Assembly (NCBI GenBank): GCA_030616465.1 | Contig: JAUWXH010000138.1 | Coordinates: 1 to 6,107 of the forward strand | From: Planctomycetota bacterium | GTDB taxonomy: Bacteria > Planctomycetota > Phycisphaerae > UBA1845 > Fen-1342 | Direction of reading: 5' to 3' | Length of the DNA stretch: 6,107 nt | Part shown: piece after piece, positions 1 through 5,648 of the stretch | How positions within the stretch are numbered: position 1 is the stretch's first letter | Layout of the letters: every line of letters starts with the position of its first letter | Made by a program: the position numbers and the translations under genes | The notes under the pieces: model-generated | Told to the model about the DNA's origin: nothing | The model's input: only the letters and a program-made list of their open reading frames with translations | The model's database searches: none

Positions 1-54
1 GTCCATCAGCTCGCCGTCGGCCGCGAAATCGCCGACGGCACACCGGCGTTCTGA
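1..54 (+). CDS. C-terminal end of an unidentified protein (partial)
   Basis: The window opens inside what looks like the end of a + strand gene. Frame 1 reads VHQLAVGREIADGTPAF and then a TGA stop at 52-54. About 14 of 17 sense codons end in G or C, as in the confident genes here. Frame 2 is also open, to a TAG at 134-136, but its residues are serine/arginine-rich and less protein-like, and it would run into the converging methyltransferase gene. Seventeen residues are too few to name a family. The gene would converge on the methyltransferase with 76 bases between the two stops, and those bases contain a strong hairpin. A chance open stretch cannot be excluded. Confidence 0.4.
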   Translation, partial: VHQLAVGREIADGTPAF

Positions 55-72
55 ATGGTCGTGCAGGCCGTC

Positions 73-92
73 GGCCGGCGGGGGCGCCGGCC
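73..92. terminator. GC-rich hairpin between convergent genes, possible terminator
   Basis: GGCCGGCG (73-80) and CGCCGGCC (85-92) form a perfect 8-bp stem around a GGGG tetraloop. It begins 19 bases after the TGA of the upstream partial gene and lies 39 bases beyond the methyltransferase stop, so it could end transcription from either side. On the + strand only a weak pyrimidine run (ctacctttc) follows, and on the - strand there is no T-tract, so it is not a classical intrinsic terminator. Position and stem strength are the only support. Confidence 0.4.
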
Positions 93-130
93 ACTACCTT
101 TCACGCGAGCCTGCGCTAGAGAAAACGGCA

Positions 131-1060
131 CTATAGGGCGCGGCGCACCAGGGCGCGTAGCGCGCGGATGTGGGGCGGGGTGGTGCCGCAGCAGCCGCCG
201 ACGATCGCGGCGCCCTCGCCCAACCACTGACGCGCGTACTCGACGTATTCGGCCGGTGAGAGATCCTGCGAATAGCTCCACCCGCGGATCGGCTCGGGGT
301 TGCCGATGTGCGCGTAGGCCGACAGCGGCCTTGCGGTGCTCCGGCGCAGTCGCCGAAGCAGTTCGGCAACGGCTCGCGGCGGAATGCAGTTCACGCCGAT
401 GGCCAGCGGATCGAACGGCTCAACCGCCGCGACCGCGTCTTCCAACGCCTCGCCGCTCAGCAAATCGCCGCTTTCCTGCACCACGAAAGAAACCGCAAAC
501 GGCAGGCCCACTGCGGCAGAGGCCTGGGCGGCCGCCCGGGCCTCACGCACCGTATTCATCGTCTCGATCCAGATCAAGTCCGGATCGGCGGCCTTCAGCC
601 ACGCCATCATTTGAGCGTGTTCGCTTTGAAGCGTGGGTTCGTCCGGCACACGCTCGGGATGGTAGCAATCCTCGACCGGGCCCACGCTCGCCGCGACCCA
701 AACTTCTCTTCCTGTGGCACCGGTTTCCAACCGGTGGTCTTCGCTCGGTAACGAAACGGCCCGCCGGGCGAGCTCGACCGCGAGCCGGTTGAGCGCCTCG
801 CCCTGCTCCGCTCGGCCGGCCGCGCGCAATGTCCGCAGGTTGGCCCGGAACGTGTTCGCCACCACGATGTCGGCCCCCGCCTCAACGTAATCGCGATGGA
901 TCGCCTCGACGACGTGAGAATGTGTGATCAGGGCCCCTGCCGACCAGAGCGGCAACGGGGCGGGGATGCCGCGGCGTTCGAGCTCGGTCCCGATCGCCCC
1001 GTCGAGCACGAGCGTCCGCCGGCTCAACGCCTCCCGGAATGACGTGCGCGAAGCGGGCAT
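131..1060 (-). CDS. homocysteine S-methyltransferase family protein
   Basis: A 309-residue zinc-dependent methyltransferase of the Pfam S-methyl_trans family. These enzymes transfer a methyl group to the thiol of homocysteine to make methionine, commonly from S-methylmethionine or a betaine-type donor. The length is close to E. coli MmuM (about 310). Family marks are LDGAIGTELERRG (residues 19-31), the first zinc cysteine in GVNC (C225) and the cysteine pair in GGCCGTTP (C290, C291). The ATG at 1060 is preferred over an upstream ATG at 1285: it has GGGAGA 7 bases upstream (1068-1073), the domain starts within 20 residues of it, and the longer form would run over pyrC. Residues about 104-117 carry an insert that includes a perfect palindrome (see the repeat at 711-747). 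The methyl donor cannot be told from sequence; the core DLIWIETMN differs from what I recall of MmuM, so no symbol is given. Confidence 0.93.
   Translation of the reverse strand: MPASRTSFREALSRRTLVLDGAIGTELERRGIPAPLPLWSAGALITHSHVVEAIHRDYVEAGADIVVANTFRANLRTLRAAGRAEQGEALNRLAVELARRAVSLPSEDHRLETGATGREVWVAASVGPVEDCYHPERVPDEPTLQSEHAQMMAWLKAADPDLIWIETMNTVREARAAAQASAAVGLPFAVSFVVQESGDLLSGEALEDAVAAVEPFDPLAIGVNCIPPRAVAELLRRLRRSTARPLSAYAHIGNPEPIRGWSYSQDLSPAEYVEYARQWLGEGAAIVGGCCGTTPPHIRALRALVRRAL
711..747. repeat. short palindromic repeat-like element inside the methyltransferase gene
   Basis: The palindrome CACCGGTTTCCAACCGGTG (718-736) is a perfect 8-bp inverted repeat with a TCC loop, preceded by cctgtgg. 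On the + strand it reads as CGTGFQPVV, a peptide I recognise from many spurious planctomycete ORFs, where variants of the tggcac-stem-ttcc-stem element are dispersed. Here it lies in frame within the - strand methyltransferase gene and encodes about HRLETGA (residues 109-115). The surrounding residues, about 104-117, look like an insertion between a conserved helix and the GREVWVAASVGP strand. Only one copy is in this window, so the dispersed nature is inferred. The exact edges are uncertain. Confidence 0.5.
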
Positions 1061-1084
1061 TTCGAGGTCTCCCGCGCGACCGGC

Positions 1085-1114
1085 GTTACACGCTGCGGCC
1101 CGCCGCTGTATCAT
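1085..1114 (+). promoter_or_regulatory. candidate sigma-70-like promoter for the pyrC operon
   Basis: GTTACA (1085-1090, four of six matches to TTGACA) is followed after 18 bases by TATCAT (1109-1114, one mismatch to TATAAT). The start would be near 1121, leaving a leader of about 62 nt before pyrC. I see no terminator-antiterminator pair or other attenuator in that leader; the only structure is a 4-bp CGCG hairpin. The -10 shares its bases with the opposing - strand TATGAT. Confidence 0.35.
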
Positions 1115-1115
1115 A
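1110..1115 (-). promoter_or_regulatory. candidate -10 box for the methyltransferase gene
   Basis: Read on the - strand these bases are TATGAT, one mismatch from TATAAT. The box stands out in a GC-rich intergenic region and would start transcription near 1103, giving a leader of about 43 nt that includes the GGGAGA ribosome site. No convincing -35 box lies 16-18 bases upstream. It overlaps the candidate + strand -10 of pyrC. Confidence 0.4.
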
Positions 1116-1182
1116 ACCGCCGTCGGCGCCGGGACGCGCTTCGCGGCATAGCTTGAGAATCCAGACGTAGCGAGCCGAGGGC

Positions 1183-2487
1183 ATGAACAAGAGCATTCTG
1201 ATTCGCGGTGGGCGGGTGATCGATCCGTCACAGGAAATCGACGACGTACTCGACGTGGTGATCGCTGACGGCAAGATCGCCGCACTGGGCCGCAAGATCA
1301 CGCACACGGCGGACGAGGTGATCGACGCCCGGGAAATGATCGTCGCACCGGGGCTGATCGACGTGCACGTCCATCTGCGTGAGCCCGGGTTTGAGGAAAA
1401 AGAGACCATCGAAAGCGGGACGGCGGCCGCCACGGCCGGCGGATTCACCGCCGTCGCCTGCATGCCAAACACCGACCCGACGCTCGACAACGACTCCGAG
1501 ATCGAGTTCGTGCTGCGCCAGGCCGCCCGCGTAGGCCACACCCGCGTCTATCCCATCGGAGCCCTCACCAAGGGGCGCCAGGGGAGAGAGCTGGCCGAGA
1601 TCGGGCTGATGGTGCGGGCCGGCGCGGTGGCGTTCAGCGACGACGGCGACGGCATCGCCGACGCCAGCGTCTGCCTGCGGGCCATGCGCTACGTCAGCAT
1701 GTTCGACCGGCTGTTCGTCCAGCACTGCGACGACAAGTCACTCTCCGGCGACGGCTGCATGAACGCCGGCCTGACCGCGACGCGGTTGGGCCTGCCGGGC
1801 ATCCCCGCGCTTGCCGAAGAGGTCATGTTGCAGCGTGACCTCGCGCTGGCCCGGCAGACCGAGGTCCGCTACCACGTCGCGCACGTGTCCGCGGCCGGGT
1901 CGGTAGAGCTAGTTCGTCGGGCGAAAGCGGCCGGTCAGCGGGTGACAGCCGAGGTAACGCCGCACCACCTGTTGTTGACCGAGGAAGCCTGCGGGACGTA
2001 CGACCCAAATTACAAGATGCACCCTCCGCTGCGCAGTCGGGCCGACCAAGAAGCCCTGCTGGAAGGCGTCCGCGACGGCACGATCGACTGCCTGGTCTCC
2101 GACCACGCCCCGCACAGCCAGCAGGAAAAGGAGCACGAGTTTCAACTGGCCCCGTTCGGGATCATCGGCGTGGAAACCTCGCTGGCCCTGTTCATCAAGG
2201 CCCTGATCGAGCCGAAGGTCATCACCTGGCCGGCGATGATCGCCGCCATGTCCAGTCGCCCGGCCGAGCTGCTCCGGGTGGCGGGGGGCACGCTGAAGGT
2301 CGGCAGCGCCGCCGACGTGACCGTGATCGACCCGCGGGCGGAGTGGACCATCAGCGTCGAGAAGCTGCGCTCCAAGAGCCGTAACACGCCCTTCGACGGA
2401 TGGAACGTCCGCGGCCGGGCCGTCCTGACGCTGGTTGAGGGCGAGTTTCGCTATCGGGACGAGCGCGTGGCTGCCCGGGCCGGGTGA
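1183..2487 (+). CDS. pyrC: dihydroorotase, class I
   Basis: Catalyses the reversible cyclisation of N-carbamoyl-L-aspartate to dihydroorotate, the third step of de novo pyrimidine synthesis, in the cytosol. The 434-residue protein has the full amidohydrolase metal set: H62 and H64 in DVHVHLREPG, D153 in FSDDGDG, H181 in VQHCDD, H234 in HVAHVSA and D307 in SDHAPH. HLREPG together with the bridging aspartate (no carboxylated lysine) is the class I pattern typical of bacterial PyrC. The N-terminal beta-sandwich strand (ILIRGGRVIDP) and C-terminal return (GSAADVTVIDP) are both present, so the gene is complete. The ATG at 1183 has a close, weak GAGG (1177-1180). pyrB, often the partner upstream, is absent here; the gene instead heads an operon with a membrane protein, thiE and dgt. 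No key residue is missing. Confidence 0.97.
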   Translation: MNKSILIRGGRVIDPSQEIDDVLDVVIADGKIAALGRKITHTADEVIDAREMIVAPGLIDVHVHLREPGFEEKETIESGTAAATAGGFTAVACMPNTDPTLDNDSEIEFVLRQAARVGHTRVYPIGALTKGRQGRELAEIGLMVRAGAVAFSDDGDGIADASVCLRAMRYVSMFDRLFVQHCDDKSLSGDGCMNAGLTATRLGLPGIPALAEEVMLQRDLALARQTEVRYHVAHVSAAGSVELVRRAKAAGQRVTAEVTPHHLLLTEEACGTYDPNYKMHPPLRSRADQEALLEGVRDGTIDCLVSDHAPHSQQEKEHEFQLAPFGIIGVETSLALFIKALIEPKVITWPAMIAAMSSRPAELLRVAGGTLKVGSAADVTVIDPRAEWTISVEKLRSKSRNTPFDGWNVRGRAVLTLVEGEFRYRDERVAARAG

Positions 2488-2536
2488 GCACGGGGCTACT
2501 GCATATTGCGGCCAACCCTGGTCGGCGACAACTTCG

Positions 2537-2542
2537 TATGAT
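2537..2542 (+). promoter_or_regulatory. possible internal -10 box upstream of the membrane-protein gene
   Basis: TATGAT lies in the 74 bases between the pyrC stop and the ATG at 2562. It is the same hexamer as the candidate -10 of the divergent methyltransferase gene. It would place a start near 2549, with a leader of only about 13 nt. No -35 is evident at usual spacing, so this is a weak call. Confidence 0.22.
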
Positions 2543-2561
2543 GTGGGCGGACGGAATCGCT

Positions 2562-3011
2562 ATGAGCGGCGAAGGCCAAGGGCTTCACGAACAGGCGCCG
2601 CAGCCAAGCCGGGATGCCCAACGCAGAGCGGGCGGCCGTTCGCTGTTCAAACGGGCGGCACTGTACCCCAACGTCTACGTATGGTACGTCTTCCTCGCCT
2701 CGCTGGACGTAATGCTGACCGCCTTAATCCTTTCAGAGGTGTTCTCCGACATCGACGTCTATGCCGAGCCACGCGGGTCCGAGATGAACCCATTGGCCAA
2801 CTGGATCATCCGGGTGGGCGGCTTGCCCGGGATGGTGGCGTTCAAGTTCATTCTGGTGATCCTCGTGGTATGCATCTGTGAGATCGTCGGTCGGCGCAAG
2901 CATGAAACCGGCCGGCAACTGGCCAAGTGGGCCGTGGCCATATCGGCGATTCCGGTCGTCGTGGCACTGGTGCAAATGGTCGTGGACGTCTACTCGTGGG
3001 TGCTGCCGTGA
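2562..3011 (+). CDS. DUF5658-like three-helix membrane protein
   Basis: A predicted integral membrane protein of 149 residues from the ATG at 2562; function unknown. Counting from that ATG, a polar, basic N-terminus (1-36) is followed by three hydrophobic segments at about 38-61, 87-108 and 122-145. The pattern fits what I recall of DUF5658: an aspartate and threonine in helix 1 (SLDVMLTA), then GSEMNPLANW with its E-x-N-P before helix 2, and a lysine in helix 2 (AFKFILVI). A GTG at 2484, overlapping the pyrC stop as GTGA, would add 26 residues. I prefer 2562 because the added codons have low third-position GC (about 57%) and no Shine-Dalgarno, while GGA motifs lie 6 and 10 bases before 2562. 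The stop overlaps the thiE start by 4 bases, so the two are probably translationally coupled. Confidence 0.85.
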   Translation: MSGEGQGLHEQAPQPSRDAQRRAGGRSLFKRAALYPNVYVWYVFLASLDVMLTALILSEVFSDIDVYAEPRGSEMNPLANWIIRVGGLPGMVAFKFILVILVVCICEIVGRRKHETGRQLAKWAVAISAIPVVVALVQMVVDVYSWVLP

Positions 3012-4078
3012 ACGCCGCTGGAGCCAACGGGCAGGCCAACGTCGTCGATCCGGCGGTGATGCGCATCCTGGATGCGAACCTCAACCGAGCACGCGAAGCG
3101 CTGCGCGTGATCGAGGAATACGCTCGCTTCGTGCTCGATGACGCCGACGCGGCCGAACGGGTCAAGAGCTGTCGTCACGACCTGCGGGAGATGGCCGAGG
3201 CAGCGGGCACGCAGGCGTTGCTGACCGCGCGGGACATCGGCGGCGACGTCGGCCGCGACGTAAAAACGGCCGCCGAGCTGCAACGCGGATCGGCCGAGGA
3301 CGTCGTCCGCGCCGCGTTTGCCCGGCTGAGTGAGGCTGCCCGCGTGCTGGGCGAGTATGGCAAGCTGGTCTCGCCGCCGGCCGCCGCCGCTGCCGAACGG
3401 CTACGCTACCAAAGCTACGAGCTCGAGCAACGCGCGGTGCTGCGCGGGTCGTTGCGGGCGAAGTTCCGGGCCGTGCGGCTGTATGTTATCGTGACCGAGG
3501 CACTCTGCCGCGGCGACTGGCTCGAAACCGCCGAGGCAGTCATTCGCGGCGGGGCCGGCTGCATCCAACTCCGCGAAAAAGAACTGCCCGACGCCGAGCT
3601 GCTGCGCCGGGCACGCCAACTGCGCGAGCTGACGGCCCGGCATGGCGTGCTGTTGTTCATCAACGATCGGCCGGACATCGCCAAGCTCGCGCGGGCCGAC
3701 GGGGTGCACGTGGGCCAGGACGACTTGGCGGTTCGCGAAGCGCGGCGCATCGCCGGCGGAAACGTGCTGGTCGGCAAGAGCACGCACACACTGGAACAGT
3801 TCGCGGCGGCAGCGGCGGAAGAGCCTGATTACATTGCCGTCGGGCCGATGTTCCCCAGCCCGGCCAAGCCGCAAGACCACATCGCCGGCCCACAAACGCT
3901 GGCGGAAGCCGCCAAACGAACGCAAATCCCGCTGGTCGGCATCGGCGGCATCACACCCGCCAACGCCGCAGCTATTATTCAAGCAGGGGCGAGCTGCGTC
4001 TGCGCCTGCTCGGCGGTGATCGGCGCCGACGATCCCGAGGCAGCGGCACGCTCAATCATCAGAAGCGTGGAAGCCTAA
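3008..4078 (+). CDS. thiE: thiamine phosphate synthase with N-terminal ThiD2 domain
   Basis: A 356-residue fusion. The C-terminal half (about 155-356) is ThiE, which joins HMP-pyrophosphate and thiazole phosphate to give thiamine phosphate. Visible motifs are IQLREKE (186-192), FINDRPD (217-223), ADGVHVGQDDL (230-240), GKSTHT (256-261), GPMFPSPAKP (279-288) and GIGGI (311-315). The N-terminal part (about 18-145, starting RILDANLNRAREALRVIEEYARFV) is the ThiD2 domain, a family reported to act as an HMP-phosphate kinase; the fusion would supply the ThiE substrate. The GTG at 3008 is chosen because it overlaps the preceding stop (GTGA) and leaves a short N-terminal tail; an ATG at 3059 directly before RILDANL is an alternative. 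Oddities: a CVCAC cysteine cluster (330-334) on the last barrel strand, and alanine at the second hydroxyl position of the phosphate-binding P-T-x-T-K-like motif. Confidence 0.95.
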   Translation: MNAAGANGQANVVDPAVMRILDANLNRAREALRVIEEYARFVLDDADAAERVKSCRHDLREMAEAAGTQALLTARDIGGDVGRDVKTAAELQRGSAEDVVRAAFARLSEAARVLGEYGKLVSPPAAAAAERLRYQSYELEQRAVLRGSLRAKFRAVRLYVIVTEALCRGDWLETAEAVIRGGAGCIQLREKELPDAELLRRARQLRELTARHGVLLFINDRPDIAKLARADGVHVGQDDLAVREARRIAGGNVLVGKSTHTLEQFAAAAAEEPDYIAVGPMFPSPAKPQDHIAGPQTLAEAAKRTQIPLVGIGGITPANAAAIIQAGASCVCACSAVIGADDPEAAARSIIRSVEA

Positions 4079-4081
4079 GCC

Positions 4082-5176
4082 GTGCGTACGGACGATCTCG
4101 ACCTCTCCCGCGAACATGAAGACCCGCTTGGCGACGATCTGCCGCCGTTGGTGGTGGATCGGCAGCGGATTGTGCATTCGGCGGCGTTTCGGCGACTGCA
4201 ATACAAGACCCAGGTGTTCGTCGCCCTGGAGAGCGATCACTACCGCACGCGGCTGACGCACACGTTGGAGGTCGCCCATCTGGCCCGCTGCCTGGCAGAG
4301 GCGCTGGGCTTGAACGCCGAGCTGGCGGAAGTGGTAGCCCTGGCCCACGACCTGGGTCATCCGCCGTTCGGACACGCCGGCGAGCAGGCTCTCAACGAGT
4401 GCGCGCAAGACCACGGCGGGTTTGAGCACAACATGCACGCGTTGCGTGTGGTGGAATACCTGGAGCATCCCTACCCGACGTTTCGCGGGCTGAATCTGAC
4501 CCGTTGCGTGCGCGAATGCCTCGCCAAACACACCACGCGGTACGACCGCCCGGGACCGCACTCGCTGCAAGACGGGCGCCCGCCGCCGTTGGAGGGCCAG
4601 GTCGCGGCGTTGGCGGATCGGCTGGCATACGGGCTGCACGATTTGCAGGATGGGGTGTATGCCGAGCTGGTTGAACCGAAACAGTTGCAGGGGCTCGAGC
4701 TATGGAGAAGCGCTTACGACGGGCCGGCACGCCCGGCCGGCCACGCGTGGCGCGCCCGACTCCGACCGGCGATCGACCGTATGCAGAGCATGCTAATCGA
4801 GGACACGGTGGCTGAGACCCGCCGCCGACTGGCTGAACACGGAGGCGGACGTGGCGCGGATGCCGAACGGGCCAGTGTGGAAACCGTAGCGCTGTCGGCC
4901 CGAATGGAAGAGCGCGTACGCGAATTAGAGGCGTTTCTACTCGACCACGTCTACCGCCACGAGCAGCTCGTGCAAATGGACAGCCAGGCCCGCCGGGTGA
5001 TCGCCGCCGTCTTCAACGCTTACGTCGAGCGGCCACAACTCATGCCGCCGCGGTTCGCCGGCCGCGTCGCTGAGCAGGGCGTGCAACGCGTAGCGGCGGA
5101 CTACGTCGCCGGGATGACCGACCGTTTCTGCTCGCTAGAGCACGCCCGGCTGTTCGACCTACGGACGGACACGTAG
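4082..5176 (+). CDS. dgt: dGTPase-like HD-domain deoxynucleoside triphosphohydrolase
   Basis: Members hydrolyse dNTPs to the deoxynucleoside plus tripolyphosphate and so tune dNTP pools. The 364-residue protein has the HD metal set: H60 in RTRLTHTLEVA, H89-D90 in AHDLGHPPFGHAGE and D179 in ALADRLAYGLHDLQDG. Other family marks are VHSAAFRRLQYKTQVF (31-46), SDHYRTR (51-57) and GFEHNMHALRV (113-123). The extreme N-terminus is short: the usual Y-A-x-x-S...G-R lead before the FRRL block is missing, and no upstream start is possible because the thiE stop is in the same frame. The GTG at 4082 has GGAAG (4069-4073) 8 bases upstream. Residues about 213-265 are variable and GC-rich. The nucleotide preference cannot be read from sequence; a broad dNTPase rather than strict dGTPase is possible. 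Confidence 0.92.
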   Translation: MRTDDLDLSREHEDPLGDDLPPLVVDRQRIVHSAAFRRLQYKTQVFVALESDHYRTRLTHTLEVAHLARCLAEALGLNAELAEVVALAHDLGHPPFGHAGEQALNECAQDHGGFEHNMHALRVVEYLEHPYPTFRGLNLTRCVRECLAKHTTRYDRPGPHSLQDGRPPPLEGQVAALADRLAYGLHDLQDGVYAELVEPKQLQGLELWRSAYDGPARPAGHAWRARLRPAIDRMQSMLIEDTVAETRRRLAEHGGGRGADAERASVETVALSARMEERVRELEAFLLDHVYRHEQLVQMDSQARRVIAAVFNAYVERPQLMPPRFAGRVAEQGVQRVAADYVAGMTDRFCSLEHARLFDLRTDT

Positions 5177-5179
5177 CCG

Positions 5180-5216
5180 CGGGTCACACCCGACGCGGGC
5201 GACCGGCATGCTGCCG
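5180..5216 (+). terminator. tandem hairpins just after dgt, possible operon end
   Basis: Two 5-bp stems with 3-base loops, CGGGT/ACCCG (5180-5192) and CGGCA/TGCCG (5204-5216), start 4 bases after the dgt stop. Their position suits the end of the pyrC-thiE-dgt transcript. The stems are short and no U-run follows, so termination, if it occurs here, would probably need Rho or another factor. Confidence 0.25.
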
Positions 5217-5388
5217 TCAGACGCGCACGGCGAATCGCGCGTGCCGTCGTCGGGCAACCAGGCATTCACGCCGAGTCGGGCGGATGTGCAGCCCCAGGTT
5301 ACGAGTCCGCGCTCCGCGGCGGCTAGCAGGGCACGCTGCCGTCCCTTTCAACAAGCGCCAGACGACCCTGCGGCTCGCGTTTGGAGGC

Positions 5389-5405
5389 GCGCAGACAAAC
5401 TGCGC
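5389..5405. other. isolated stem-loop in the intergenic region
   Basis: GCGCAG (5389-5394) and CTGCGC (5400-5405) form a perfect 6-bp stem with an ACAAA loop on the + strand. It lies about 140 bases beyond the small - strand ORF and over 200 bases past dgt, with no T-run on either side. It could be a structured 3' end or chance. Confidence 0.3.
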
Positions 5406-5544
5406 ACAGCGCCCACGTGGACACCCCGCGCCAGGAACCGACTCGGAACCGATCCTTGGCAAAACGACCCGGCCGCAGGACATGGGACGTCGGGCCGCGC
5501 AACGCAACCCTCATCCCGCCCTGCGTGGCGGCGGCCGGAAGCGC

Positions 5545-5634
5545 CTACAGGTGCCAGGGCCAGTTAAAGCCGCCGATCCACCCTATGACCAACGCAACGA
5601 AGTTGGAAACAACCCAACCGAAGATGCCAAACAC
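5545..5634 (-). CDS. 29-residue hydrophobic, tryptophan-rich small membrane peptide
   Basis: A small ORF that I do not recognise from any named family. It starts with GTG at 5634 and ends with TAG at 5545-5547. The start is fixed by an ideal AAAGGAG Shine-Dalgarno 7 bases upstream (5642-5648), the best ribosome site in the window. The product begins VFGIFGWVV and ends GGFNWPWHL. Residues about 2-23 could form one membrane helix. It has four tryptophans, five phenylalanines, and no Lys, Arg, Asp or Glu. Third-position GC is about 76%. It appears monocistronic, with its own candidate promoter and a leader of about 97 nt, downstream of the eda terminator. Possible roles include a small membrane-protein regulator, a type I toxin-like peptide or a leader peptide; nothing visible chooses among them. 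Clean signals make translation likely; function is unknown. Confidence 0.6.
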   Translation of the reverse strand: MFGIFGWVVSNFVALVIGWIGGFNWPWHL

Positions 5635-5641
5635 GGCCTCA

Positions 5642-5648
5642 CTCCTTT
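5642..5648 (-). promoter_or_regulatory. strong Shine-Dalgarno of the small ORF
   Basis: Read on the - strand, AAAGGAG sits 7 bases before the GTG at 5634, a near-perfect match to the anti-SD at ideal spacing. The larger genes here use weak sites or coupling, so this site is the main reason to accept the 29-codon ORF. Confidence 0.6.

Larger units (their letters stand above)
5177..5544. other. 368-base intergenic stretch with GC hairpins and no convincing gene
   Basis: This lies between the dgt stop and the stop of the small - strand ORF. Long frames are open on both strands but read as arginine/proline/alanine-rich strings without recognisable motifs. The best of them is a 63-codon - strand ORF (5514 to 5323, third-position GC about 73%), which I do not accept. 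Three short stem-loops are visible: CGGGT-CAC-ACCCG (5180-5192), CGGCA-TGC-TGCCG (5204-5216) and GCGCAG-ACAAA-CTGCGC (5389-5405). None is followed by a T-tract. I find no tRNA, tmRNA or RNase P RNA signature. It may simply hold the 3' ends of two convergent transcripts. Confidence 0.6.

Noticed and set aside
55..792. Long + strand open frame of 245 codons opposite the methyltransferase
   Set aside because: An arginine/proline-rich shadow of the - strand gene. It even translates the palindromic repeat. The opposite strand has clear family motifs.
1061..1285. N-terminal extension of the methyltransferase to the ATG at 1285
   Set aside because: It would add 75 arginine/serine-rich residues with no homology to the family, overlap pyrC and ignore the good ribosome site before 1060.
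4722..4750. GGCCGGC/GCCGGCC inverted repeat and the CCACGCGTGG palindrome
   Set aside because: It is inside the dgt coding region in a GC-rich, low-conservation segment; self-complementary GC words are expected by chance there.
5290..5320. - strand GGACTCGTAACCT resembling a tRNA anticodon loop
   Set aside because: The flanks do not pair as an anticodon stem, and no T-arm consensus lies at the expected distance.
5323..5514. 63-codon - strand ORF starting ATG at 5514 and ending TGC-TAG
   Set aside because: The composition is intermediate (third-position GC about 73%), there is only a GGGCGGG run directly before the ATG, and the residues match no family I know. Several other frames over the same bases are equally open, as expected at this GC content.
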